Shown: positions 9,223 through 16,227, counted from the first letter of the stretch. The stretch: DNA of 17,766 nt from an uncultured Eubacteriales bacterium (GCA_900545185.1 UQYH01000044.1:1-17766); one strand, 5' to 3'. Numbers and translations: made by a program. Notes: a model not told the origin generated them from the sequence alone.

Positions 9223-9725
9223 GGCACGTGCATATCAGTGAATTGTATCGTGATATTTACAGGCGTTTTGATGCATTAACGCCCGTTCCCTTTGACTGCG
9301 GCAGGCTTTGCAATAAAGCCTGCTGCGAGGGGGACGGCGAAACGGGAATGTATTTGTTTCCCGGTGAAAGCCGCCTGTTTTGCAACAATAAAAACTTTTC
9401 CGTTTTGCCGACGGAGTTTACTTACGGCGGCAAAACGGCACAGCTTTTGGTTTGCAAAGGCCCTTGCAATCGCAACGAACGGCCGCTTGCCTGCCGCATT
9501 TTTCCGCTGATTCCTCTGTATCGGACGGGATCGACGCTGCAAATTGTACGCGATCCGCGTGCACGGTTTTGTCCGCTGACATACCCCGAAGCGGCAGGCT
9601 ATATAGACGCGCATTTTATTCGCGAGGTGCGCCGCACCTTTCGGCTTTTGTGCAAAATTCCGCAGGTTGCGGAATTTTTGGATGCACTGTCTTACATATT
9701 GGAGGACTACGGTAAACTGTTTTAG
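9219..9725 (+). CDS. YkgJ-like cysteine-cluster protein of unknown function
   Basis: A 168-aa soluble protein with ten cysteines. The N-terminal cluster DCGRLCNKACCEGD (C27, C31, C35, C36) is followed by ETGMYLFPGE, and the second part contains CKGPCNRNERPLACRIFPLIP (C79, C83, C92) and a later C118. The CxxxxRPxxCRxFP arrangement resembles the YkgJ/UPF0153 family, whose cysteines are predicted to chelate zinc or an iron-sulfur cluster. I do not know a demonstrated function. The start codon overlaps the gatB stop (ATGA) and only 11 bases separate its stop from the mnmE start, so it is embedded between two tRNA-related genes. A role in tRNA modification or metal handling is only inference from position. 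Confidence 0.75.
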   Translation: MRHVHISELYRDIYRRFDALTPVPFDCGRLCNKACCEGDGETGMYLFPGESRLFCNNKNFSVLPTEFTYGGKTAQLLVCKGPCNRNERPLACRIFPLIPLYRTGSTLQIVRDPRARFCPLTYPEAAGYIDAHFIREVRRTFRLLCKIPQVAEFLDALSYILEDYGKLF

Positions 9726-9728
9726 GAG
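9724..9728 (+). promoter_or_regulatory. Shine-Dalgarno that sets the mnmE start
   Basis: AGGAG overlaps the stop of the preceding gene. It covers the in-frame GTG at 9728 and lies 8 bases before the next in-frame GTG at 9737, so it supports the downstream start. Confidence 0.7.
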
Positions 9729-9736
9729 TGACAAGC

Positions 9737-11098
9737 GTGGAGCATACAACCATTGCGGCAATTGCAACGCCGCCGGGTGAGGGCGGTATTGCCGTCATCC
9801 GCATCAGCGGCAGAGAAGCCGTTGCGGTAGCAGACAAAATATTTCACGGCAGCAAAAAGCTGTCTGACTTACCCGGCTATACCATGGCATACGGGACGAT
9901 TGAATCGGAAGGCCGCACCATTGACGAAGTGCTGGCCGCAGTCATGCGTGCGCCACACTCCTATACAGGTGAGGATGTTGTTGAAATTAGCTGTCACGGC
10001 GGACTTTTGGTAACACAAAACGTATTGTCGGCCGTGCTTTCGGCCGGTGCCGTTATGGCCGGGCGCGGTGAATTTACCAAACGCGCCTTTTTAAACGGCA
10101 AGCTGGATTTATCACAGGCAGAAGCCGTTATTGATTTGATTCAGTCGGAAAACGAAACGGCGGCCGCTCTTTCTGTCAATCAGCTTTCGGGCAAGCTTTC
10201 AAAGCCCATTGAAGCTATGCGCAGCCGCATTTTAGAGTTGGCGGCACGGCTGGATGTGATGGCCGATTTTCCCGATGAAGGCATTGAGGAAACGCCGATT
10301 GAGGAAACAGAGCAAATACTTTGCGAGCTGCTGCGCGACTTAAACAGCTTGCTTGGTCAGGCAGAGCAGGGCAGACTGATTCGCAGTGGTATTAACACCG
10401 TCATTGTCGGCAAACCCAATGTGGGAAAATCTTCTCTTTTAAACGCTCTTTCCGGCACGGAGCGTGCCTTGGTAACGCAGCAGGCCGGTACCACGCGTGA
10501 CGTGATAGAAGAGCATGTACAGCTGGGAAAATTACAGCTGAATTTGTTTGATACGGCCGGTATCCGCTCAGGCGCAGAGCAAATTGAAGCGCTTGGTATT
10601 GAAAAGGCAAAGGATTATTTAAAAGATGCCGACCTTGTGTTTTTTGTAATTGATATGAGTCGCCCGTTTGAAGCGGAGGATGCGGCCATTGCCGATATGC
10701 TGGGAAAACCCAAAACCATTTTAATTTTGAATAAATCGGATTTGCCGCCTGTGGTCGTTTTGCCGAAAGAGCTTCATACGCTGCCACAGGTGACACTATC
10801 CGCTAAATATAAAGAAGGACTTAAAAACCTTGTCGAAACCGTTGAAAACCTGTTTTCGTTGGGCGCTGTGACAAATCGGCAACAGGCAACACTGATTAAT
10901 CTGCGTCACAAAAAAGCCATTGAAGAAGCAATTGCATATTTGAACGCCGCACAAGATACACTTTTGTCCGGTATGCCTGTTGACCTTCTTTCTGTTGACT
11001 TGCGCGGTGCCATGGCATCTCTTGGAGCCATTACGGGTCAAACCGTCTCGGATGAAATTGTGGACACAATTTTTTCCCGTTTTTGCCTGGGAAAATAG
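9737..11098 (+). CDS. mnmE: tRNA uridine-5-carboxymethylaminomethyl modification GTPase MnmE
   Basis: MnmE, with its partner MnmG, installs the carboxymethylaminomethyl (or aminomethyl) group on wobble U34 of tRNAs reading NNA/NNG codons. The 453-aa protein has the N-terminal folate-binding part (IAAIATPPGEGGIAVIRISG, then APHSYTGEDVVEISCHGG), a helical domain, and an inserted G domain. G-domain motifs are GKPNVGKSS at 225-233, TTRD at 252-255, DTAG at 272-275 and NKSD at 332-335. It ends in the invariant FCLGK, whose cysteine is conserved. The frame also has a GTG at 9728, but the ribosome site and family N-termini favour 9737. mnmG, often the next gene in Firmicutes, is not in this window. 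Confidence 0.97.
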   Translation: MEHTTIAAIATPPGEGGIAVIRISGREAVAVADKIFHGSKKLSDLPGYTMAYGTIESEGRTIDEVLAAVMRAPHSYTGEDVVEISCHGGLLVTQNVLSAVLSAGAVMAGRGEFTKRAFLNGKLDLSQAEAVIDLIQSENETAAALSVNQLSGKLSKPIEAMRSRILELAARLDVMADFPDEGIEETPIEETEQILCELLRDLNSLLGQAEQGRLIRSGINTVIVGKPNVGKSSLLNALSGTERALVTQQAGTTRDVIEEHVQLGKLQLNLFDTAGIRSGAEQIEALGIEKAKDYLKDADLVFFVIDMSRPFEAEDAAIADMLGKPKTILILNKSDLPPVVVLPKELHTLPQVTLSAKYKEGLKNLVETVENLFSLGAVTNRQQATLINLRHKKAIEEAIAYLNAAQDTLLSGMPVDLLSVDLRGAMASLGAITGQTVSDEIVDTIFSRFCLGK

Positions 11099-11180
11099 TC
11101 TATTCGCTTTTTGTGCGCAATACAATACAATAAGGAGCTTTGTCCGCATGGCCGAAGGAGCCGACGCACAGATTTTTGTT

Positions 11181-11186
11181 GGAGGG
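11181..11186 (+). promoter_or_regulatory. Shine-Dalgarno that sets the flippase start
   Basis: GGAGGG lies 7 bases before the TTG at 11194. The frame is open further upstream, to a TTG at 11140, but that candidate has AAGGAG only two bases before it, so 11194 is the better start. Confidence 0.75.
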
Positions 11187-11193
11187 ACATACA

Positions 11194-12939
11194 TTGAAAA
11201 AACAATCGTATTTAAAAGGCGCCGTTATTTTGGTTGCAGCCAATGCGCTGGTTAAAATCATCGGCGCGCTGTTTAAAATTCCGCTTGCAAGCATCATTCA
11301 GGAAGAGGGCATGGCGATATTCAGCACGGCCTATAATTTATATGCCTGCATGTTTGTTATTGCCACGGCCGGTTTGCCGGTTGCGGTTTCTAAAATGGTT
11401 TCGGCCAGCCTTGCCCAAAATAATCATGCCGAAACAAAGAAAATTTTTAAAGCGGCTTTAACACTTCTGACATTAATCGGCTTAGCCGGTATGCTTGTGT
11501 TGCTTTTGGGGGCACGTGTCTTTGCGGTATATGCCGTAAAATCTCCCTCCTCGTATTTAAGCATTATCGCCATCAGTCCGGCTATTTTTTTTGTTGCATT
11601 ACTTTCGGCGTTTCGCGGTTATTTTCAAGGTCATTCCGATATGTTCCCAACCGCCATGTCTGAGGTGGCAGAGGCGCTCGGCAAGCTGATTATCGGCCTG
11701 CTTTTGGCGTACCTTTTGATGCCGTCCGGCGTTGTCAATGCGGCGGCCGGTGCGGTATTGGGTGTTACGGCCGGAACGTTTTTTGCCTGTGTGATTATGG
11801 CTGTTACGTTTATAGTAAGAAAACGCAACACAAGGCCGGACGGACTCACGGCACAATACACATCGCGTTCGACAAAGCAAATTTTTATTGAGCTTGCCAA
11901 GGTTTCCGTTCCGATTACGATTGGCGCAGCCGTTTCGTCACTCACCAATATTATTGATGTCGTGATGATTCGCCAGCGTTTGCAAACCATCCCCGTAACA
12001 CAGGAAATTTTTACAACGCTGACGGAATTTTACGGCCTTTCGTCAACCGAAGCCGTCATTGGCAGCCTGATGAAAATTAAGCCGTCCGAAATTTTATACG
12101 GCGCTTATTCGGGATTTGCTATTCCTTTATTTAATTTGCCGCCGACCATCGTCATGTCGCTTTCTATGAGTGTTGTACCGTTTATATCGGGCGCTTTTGC
12201 CGTTAAAAATCATGCTGAGGTGAAAAAACTTTCAGAATCCACGCTGCGCATTACCATGCTGTTTTCCATGCCGTGCGCGGTCGGACTTTCTGTTTTAAGT
12301 CAGCCGATTTTAGCAGCCATCTATAACAACGCCCGTGCGGCCTCTATGCTGGCCATTTTGGGCTACGCCGTTATTTTTGTCAGCCTTGTATCTGTCAGCA
12401 CTGCCATGCTGCAAGCAACGGGACACGTTATGATTCCTGTGCGAAATATGGCAATCGGCGGCGTAGTAAAAATTGTAACGAACTATATCATGATTGCGAT
12501 TCCGTCCTTAAATATTGGCGGCGCACCCATCAGCACCAACCTGTGTTATTTTGTGATTGCAGCCTTAAACATTATCAGTGTGCAAAAAATTATGAAAGCG
12601 GAGCTGTCGTTCTCCGGCTTTATTTTGCGCCCGGTTTTGGCCAGCGGCATTATGGGCATCGGTGCGTACTTGGCATATCAATTTTCAGCACGATTCCTTG
12701 CTGTGCCGACGCTTTCACTTTCGCTGAACTTTTTGCCGCAAACGGCACCCATCACACCCGTAGGCTCGGCTATGCGGCTTAAAATCATGATTGCTCTCGG
12801 CATTGCTATTTGTGTCGGTGCGCTTTTATATGCCGTGATGGTGTTTGTTTTGCGCCTTGTCAAGCGCGAGGATGTGCTGATGATGCCGAAGGGCGAAAAG
12901 CTTGTTGATGTACTGGGTAAATTTCACTTATTATCATAA
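11194..12939 (+). CDS. MurJ/SpoVB-type polysaccharide flippase (YabM-like)
   Basis: A 581-aa polytopic membrane protein of the MVF/MATE-like flippase group, which moves lipid-linked precursors such as lipid II or other polyprenyl glycolipids across the membrane. It opens KKQSYLKGAVILVAANALVKIIGALFKIPL, followed by YNLYACMFVIATAGLPVAVSKMV, both typical of SpoVB/YabM/YtgP relatives, and about fourteen hydrophobic segments can be followed to the end. It is somewhat longer than B. subtilis SpoVB (about 518 aa). The next gene is mazG, as in the B. subtilis yabM-yabN pair, so YabM may be the closer counterpart than SpoVB itself. The start is TTG. A 95-base gap separates it from mnmE and contains a small open frame from ATG 11148 that overlaps this start. 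Confidence 0.88.
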   Translation: MKKQSYLKGAVILVAANALVKIIGALFKIPLASIIQEEGMAIFSTAYNLYACMFVIATAGLPVAVSKMVSASLAQNNHAETKKIFKAALTLLTLIGLAGMLVLLLGARVFAVYAVKSPSSYLSIIAISPAIFFVALLSAFRGYFQGHSDMFPTAMSEVAEALGKLIIGLLLAYLLMPSGVVNAAAGAVLGVTAGTFFACVIMAVTFIVRKRNTRPDGLTAQYTSRSTKQIFIELAKVSVPITIGAAVSSLTNIIDVVMIRQRLQTIPVTQEIFTTLTEFYGLSSTEAVIGSLMKIKPSEILYGAYSGFAIPLFNLPPTIVMSLSMSVVPFISGAFAVKNHAEVKKLSESTLRITMLFSMPCAVGLSVLSQPILAAIYNNARAASMLAILGYAVIFVSLVSVSTAMLQATGHVMIPVRNMAIGGVVKIVTNYIMIAIPSLNIGGAPISTNLCYFVIAALNIISVQKIMKAELSFSGFILRPVLASGIMGIGAYLAYQFSARFLAVPTLSLSLNFLPQTAPITPVGSAMRLKIMIALGIAICVGALLYAVMVFVLRLVKREDVLMMPKGEKLVDVLGKFHLLS

Positions 12940-12960
12940 TTAAAGTCAGGTGAACAAAGG

Positions 12961-13761
12961 ATGAATAAAACATATACATTTGCGGATTTAGTCTCTATCA
13001 TTGAAAAACTTCGCGGCGAAAACGGCTGCCCGTGGGATAGGGTGCAAACGCACGAAAGCATTAAAATGAATTTGGTAGAGGAGGCCTACGAAGCCATTGA
13101 GGCCTTGGACGACGGGACAAAAGATCAATTTGCCGACGAATTGGGCGATTTGCTGTTGCAGGTGGTTTTTCATGCACAAATCGGCAAAGAGGAGGGGACA
13201 TTTACCCTTGATGATGTTTTGCGCCACGTGTGCGATAAGATGATTTCGCGTCATACACATATTTTTGGAACAGACACGGCCAATACGCCCGAAGAAGTGC
13301 TGGACACCTGGGAAAAAAATAAGCAAAAGGAAAAAGGGCAAAAGAGCTATACCGAAAGCATGGAAGGTATTTGCCGTTATCTGCCGGCTTTGATTCGTGC
13401 ACAAAAGGTGCAGTCTAAGGCTTCTAAGGTCGGGTTCGACTGGGATTCGGCAGACGGCGCCCTGGATAAATTAAAAGAAGAAGTTGGAGAGCTGACAGAA
13501 GCCGCACAGGCGCAAAATGCGGATGATGTTTGCGAAGAACTGGGGGACGTTTTGTTTTCGGCCGTTAATGTTGCACGCTTTTTTAACTGTTCGGCCGAAG
13601 AATCGCTCGGCAAGACCATCCGCAAGTTTATCAACCGTTTTTCTTATGTGGAAGCATCGGCTCAAAAAGCCGGAAAACAATTGGAAAATATGACCCTGCA
13701 AGAGATGGACGCTCTGTGGGAGAAAGCAAAGCAGCAGTCACGGTCTAGCAACGAAAACTAA
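12961..13761 (+). CDS. mazG: Nucleoside triphosphate pyrophosphohydrolase MazG
   Basis: MazG hydrolyses NTPs and dNTPs to NMP plus pyrophosphate, removing aberrant nucleotides. At 266 aa it matches E. coli MazG (263 aa) and has two tandem MazG domains. The first runs from LRGENGCPWDRVQTHESI through NLVEEAYEAIEA and ADELGDLLLQVVFHA, giving the metal-binding ExxE...ExxD set (E41, E44, E60, D63). The second contains KLKEEVGELTEA and CEELGDVLFSAVNVARF. It lacks the N-terminal tetrapyrrole-methylase domain found in B. subtilis YabN. AGGTGA at 12948-12953 serves the ATG. Its TAA stop lies in the A-run at the foot of the terminator hairpin, so it is the last gene of the + strand run. Confidence 0.96.
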   Translation: MNKTYTFADLVSIIEKLRGENGCPWDRVQTHESIKMNLVEEAYEAIEALDDGTKDQFADELGDLLLQVVFHAQIGKEEGTFTLDDVLRHVCDKMISRHTHIFGTDTANTPEEVLDTWEKNKQKEKGQKSYTESMEGICRYLPALIRAQKVQSKASKVGFDWDSADGALDKLKEEVGELTEAAQAQNADDVCEELGDVLFSAVNVARFFNCSAEESLGKTIRKFINRFSYVEASAQKAGKQLENMTLQEMDALWEKAKQQSRSSNEN

Positions 13762-13807
13762 AAAAGCAGCAGGAGAGCCGAAACCATGGCTCTCCTGCTG
13801 CTTTTTT
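13760..13807. terminator. Bidirectional rho-independent terminator between mazG and the M56 sensor gene
   Basis: A perfect inverted repeat: six A then GCAGCAGGAGAGCC (13760-13779), an 8-base loop (13780-13787), then GGCTCTCCTGCTGC and six T (13788-13807). The GC-rich stem flanked by A and T runs works in both directions. It starts in the mazG stop codon and ends 4 bases before the stop of the convergent gene. Confidence 0.95.
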
Positions 13808-13811
13808 AGTT

Positions 13812-15698
13812 CTAATATCCCATGTCATCAATCAACCATGCGCCATCCTTACCGTCACGAATCAAAATCATTTTCCAGTCAATATAATCGCCTTCGTTAT
13901 AGGCTCCGGCACTTCCGTCTTGGGGAACGCTGACATTATAATTCACGCGGAAAACAATGACATTGTCAATGGAGGTGTGTGTAACGCTTCCTCTGCCGTC
14001 ACGAACATAACCCTCACGTCCTAAGTCGTTCGCGTCGTAATGAATCTCTTGTAATGTCAAAAGCACATCACAATCACTGGTTAAAATAACATTCGGTGCG
14101 TTGTGCCATGCCGTTAAGGTTTTAAGCTCTCCGCGTTTACCTTTTTCGTTGGCCGCCTTAAAATACTCCCTTACAACGGCCTCGGCGGCGGCAACCTCCT
14201 GATCGGTAAAGGGCTGAAGATTAAGCATTTCGCCGTTTTTGTCGTAAACATTATATGTTACTTTATACAGTTCATTATTTTCATCACGAACATTTAAGAA
14301 TCCATATACGATGTAATCGAAATCTTGAATCGAAATATATGTTAATGAATTTTTCAAAACAGGCGGAACGCTGTTTGCAAAGTCGATATAACCACGAGAA
14401 TTATCTATAATATAATTCAATGCAGTATCATCTAATACAGTTGATTCCTGTGAGCACCAAACTCCCTTATAACCTATTTTGATGCAATATGCGCCTGCGT
14501 GCCCATTTGCCTGGACGAGCGAAAGACCAACTTTTCCGTCATTCCAGACAATATTACTGTTATTTTTGTCAAAACCAAGTTTTCCAAGCATTTCCCTCAG
14601 CGGAACATATACCTCTCCGTTTTCAATAAACGGCTTATTTGCAAGTTCAATTTTTTCGCCGTTGTTTGTAATTTCAATCGTGTAATCATCAGTCGTCAAA
14701 TCCGATAATACACCGCTTGCAAATACTGTGCCGGAAAGCATAATAACAGCAATAACAACGGATATAACTGACATACATCTGCTTGTTGTTTTCTTATTTT
14801 TCATCATCATAAATCTCCTTTTCAAAATTTTTTTATTGCTTGCCATTTGGGTGGTCAAAGCAAGCTGTTTCGATTTACCCGTCGGAAGCAGGGCAAGAAT
14901 TGTATGAATATAGTTCATTTTCTCGCCGTCCGTCATATTTTTGGTAACCGCCATATCGCAGGATATTTCACATTCTGCTGCAATTTGCCTTGTCACATAC
15001 CATGAGACAGGGTTAAACCAATGCGCACATTTTACAAATTCGGCAAACCATTTATATACAATATCGTGCCGTTTAAAATGCGTCATTTCATGGCGGAGTA
15101 TGTTATGCAATTGCTCACTTGACAGCGCCACATTCGGCAAAATCAATGTGGGATTGAAAATACCTGCCATAAAGGGTGACGCGCTGTTACCCCATACCCG
15201 AACGGTGATTTTCCGGTCGGTGTACGCTTCTGTTTCGGGGCAGGATATCATTTCTCCGTTTTTGCGGATTTTCATATTCAGCCTTATATACCGTGCAATG
15301 TTCAAAACTATCAAAGATATTGCACCGATCAGCCATATATACGCTGCAATATTCATTCGGTTGTTAATGATCCTATCCCATACAACAGCTGCTTTTTGCA
15401 CAAACTGCGGCTGTTGAGTTGTATCCGCCTGCACAATATTTTCGGTTGTTTCGGGCTGTTCGCCGATGTTTATTTGTTCCGTCTGCAAGGCTTCTGCTGC
15501 AAGGCTTGGCGCTTCGGTGGGCTTTAACTGAAAACGCACGGGCACCAGCATGACAAGCAGTACACACAGCCATATGTAATAATGCCACGAATAGCCGAAA
15601 ATCTTTTTTGTAATCGGATAAAACAATTTAATCACACCGGCAAGCAGAGAACCGACAAGTGATGTAATGAAAAGAGCCTTGAATATTTCACGAATCAA
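13812..15698 (-). CDS. M56 (BlaR1/MecR1-like) membrane metalloprotease sensor with DUF4829-like domain
   Basis: A roughly 628-aa membrane sensor-protease, partner of the BlaI-type repressor. Numbering from the ATG at 15704, transmembrane segments lie near 8-28, 40-57, 118-139 and 311-330. The zinc protease motif HEMTH is at 205-209 (H205, E206, H209), and a probable third ligand, E246, lies in ECEISCD. The outer part does not look like a penicillin-binding sensor: 341-400 resembles a copper amine oxidase N-type domain (GEVYVPLREMLGKLGFD), and about 500-630 looks like DUF4829 (AAEAVVREYFKA to DGAWLIDDMGY). By analogy, ligand binding would trigger the cytoplasmic protease and inactivate the repressor; the signal is unknown. 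The ATG at 15704 touches the Shine-Dalgarno, so I favour the in-frame TTG at 15698. The sensor-coding part is notably AT-rich. Confidence 0.88.
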   Translation of the reverse strand: MIREIFKALFITSLVGSLLAGVIKLFYPITKKIFGYSWHYYIWLCVLLVMLVPVRFQLKPTEAPSLAAEALQTEQINIGEQPETTENIVQADTTQQPQFVQKAAVVWDRIINNRMNIAAYIWLIGAISLIVLNIARYIRLNMKIRKNGEMISCPETEAYTDRKITVRVWGNSASPFMAGIFNPTLILPNVALSSEQLHNILRHEMTHFKRHDIVYKWFAEFVKCAHWFNPVSWYVTRQIAAECEISCDMAVTKNMTDGEKMNYIHTILALLPTGKSKQLALTTQMASNKKILKRRFMMMKNKKTTSRCMSVISVVIAVIMLSGTVFASGVLSDLTTDDYTIEITNNGEKIELANKPFIENGEVYVPLREMLGKLGFDKNNSNIVWNDGKVGLSLVQANGHAGAYCIKIGYKGVWCSQESTVLDDTALNYIIDNSRGYIDFANSVPPVLKNSLTYISIQDFDYIVYGFLNVRDENNELYKVTYNVYDKNGEMLNLQPFTDQEVAAAEAVVREYFKAANEKGKRGELKTLTAWHNAPNVILTSDCDVLLTLQEIHYDANDLGREGYVRDGRGSVTHTSIDNVIVFRVNYNVSVPQDGSAGAYNEGDYIDWKMILIRDGKDGAWLIDDMGY

Positions 15699-15704
15699 AA
15701 TCAT

Positions 15705-15711
15705 CCCTCCT
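15705..15711 (-). promoter_or_regulatory. Shine-Dalgarno that decides the M56 sensor start
   Basis: On the minus strand AGGAGGG abuts the ATG at 15704 with no spacing, but leaves 6 bases before the TTG at 15698. It overlaps the TAG stop of the repressor gene, which implies translational coupling. Confidence 0.65.
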
Positions 15712-16084
15712 AGTGCCTATCCTCAAAAATCGCTTTCAACTCCCGTATATCCTGATCCGAAAATTGCTCCTCCTCAAAAAGTGCGGTAACCAAATTCCCG
15801 GCAGAACCGTCAAACAGATTTTTGATAAGGCTTTTCACCTGTGATTTTTTATACTCCTTTGCTGTCAAAATCGGTGTGTAATAAAGCGACTTACCGATTT
15901 TCTTGGCAGAAATGGCACCTTTCTCCACAAGCCGTACAAGAAATGTGGCAATCGTAGAGCGTTTCCAGCCTTTTTCTTTTACTGCCTCGCTGATTGTTGT
16001 TGAATTGATCGGCATGCCGGCTTTCCAAATCACTTTCATGATTTCCAGCTCGGATTCGCCTATGTTGATTGAAGCTTTCGACAT
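15710..16084 (-). CDS. BlaI/MecI/CopY family winged-helix repressor
   Basis: A 124-aa repressor of the BlaI/MecI family. The N-terminal winged helix reads INIGESELEIMKVIWKAG, then TTISEAVKEKGWKRSTIATFLVRLVEKGAI, then the wing SLYYTPILTAKEYK. The C-terminal helical dimerisation part runs through QVKSLIKNLFDGSAGNLVTALFEEE to FSDQDIRELKAIFE. The frame continues 24 codons upstream through the promoter, but the ATG at 16084 has GGAGGT at 16091-16096 and matches family N-termini. BlaI-type proteins bind DNA as dimers and are inactivated after signalling by the M56 sensor, here the next gene. Two operator-like repeats lie in its own promoter, so autorepression is likely. The regulated target beyond this pair is unknown. 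It could also be called CopY-like, but the M56 partner favours BlaI/MecI. Confidence 0.92.
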   Translation of the reverse strand: MSKASINIGESELEIMKVIWKAGMPINSTTISEAVKEKGWKRSTIATFLVRLVEKGAISAKKIGKSLYYTPILTAKEYKKSQVKSLIKNLFDGSAGNLVTALFEEEQFSDQDIRELKAIFEDRH

Positions 16085-16106
16085 ACAAACACCTCCGTTT
16101 ATATTG

Positions 16107-16120
16107 TCTAACTTTGTAGA
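16107..16120. promoter_or_regulatory. Proposed BlaI-type operator, proximal copy
   Basis: Minus strand TCTACAAAGTTAGA, an imperfect palindrome with TCTA/TAGA arms and a TACA half-site of the kind known for BlaI/MecI operators. It lies just downstream of the -10 element, around the expected transcription start, between promoter and ribosome site. It differs from the distal copy at only two central bases. Confidence 0.65.
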
Positions 16121-16127
16121 TGGTATA

Positions 16128-16156
16128 ATTCTAACATAGTAGATTATATTTGTCAA
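16128..16156 (-). promoter_or_regulatory. Sigma-A type promoter of the repressor-sensor pair
   Basis: On the minus strand TTGACA (16156-16151) is followed after exactly 17 bases by TAGAAT (16133-16128). This is a perfect -35 and a five-of-six -10. The predicted start is near 16120, leaving a leader of about 35 bases before the repressor ATG. Confidence 0.8.
16130..16143. promoter_or_regulatory. Proposed BlaI-type operator, distal copy
   Basis: Minus strand TCTACTATGTTAGA, matching the proximal copy at 12 of 14 positions. It overlaps the -10 element and the promoter spacer. The centres of the two copies are 23 bp apart, about two helical turns, so dimers bound at both could lie on one face of the DNA and block RNA polymerase. 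Confidence 0.65.
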
Positions 16157-16187
16157 GCATTTTCATAAAAAATTTTTTGGGCATAAC

Positions 16188-16227
16188 AAAACAGGACTGT
16201 GACAAGCACGTGCTACAGTCCTGTTTT
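16188..16227 (-). terminator. Rho-independent terminator of the spoIIA operon
   Basis: A perfect 13-bp inverted repeat (AAAACAGGACTGT at 16188-16200 and its complement at 16215-16227) with a 14-base loop that itself holds the palindrome AGCACGTGCT (16205-16214). Read on the minus strand it lies 29 bases after the sigF stop and runs into TTTTGTT. It also insulates the repressor promoter just downstream. Confidence 0.9.

Noticed and set aside
9728..9736. GTG at 9728 as the mnmE start
   Set aside because: It overlaps the Shine-Dalgarno itself; the GTG at 9737 has correct spacing and fits MnmE N-termini.
9276..9767. Minus-strand open frame opposite the cysteine-rich gene, 163 codons
   Set aside because: The plus frame has overlapping start/stop coupling with gatB and conserved cysteine motifs; the minus frame has neither.
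11103..11131. Possible promoter before the flippase (TTCGCT, 17 bases, TACAAT)
   Set aside because: The -35 matches only three of six consensus bases, so it is not convincing although the -10 is good.
14941..15417. Plus-strand open frame of 158 codons opposite the M56 gene
   Set aside because: It lies across the HEMTH protease domain coded on the other strand and shows no family features.
13808..16187. Mobile element carrying the repressor-sensor cassette
   Set aside because: I see no transposase, terminal inverted repeats or target duplications at its borders; only composition hints at transfer.
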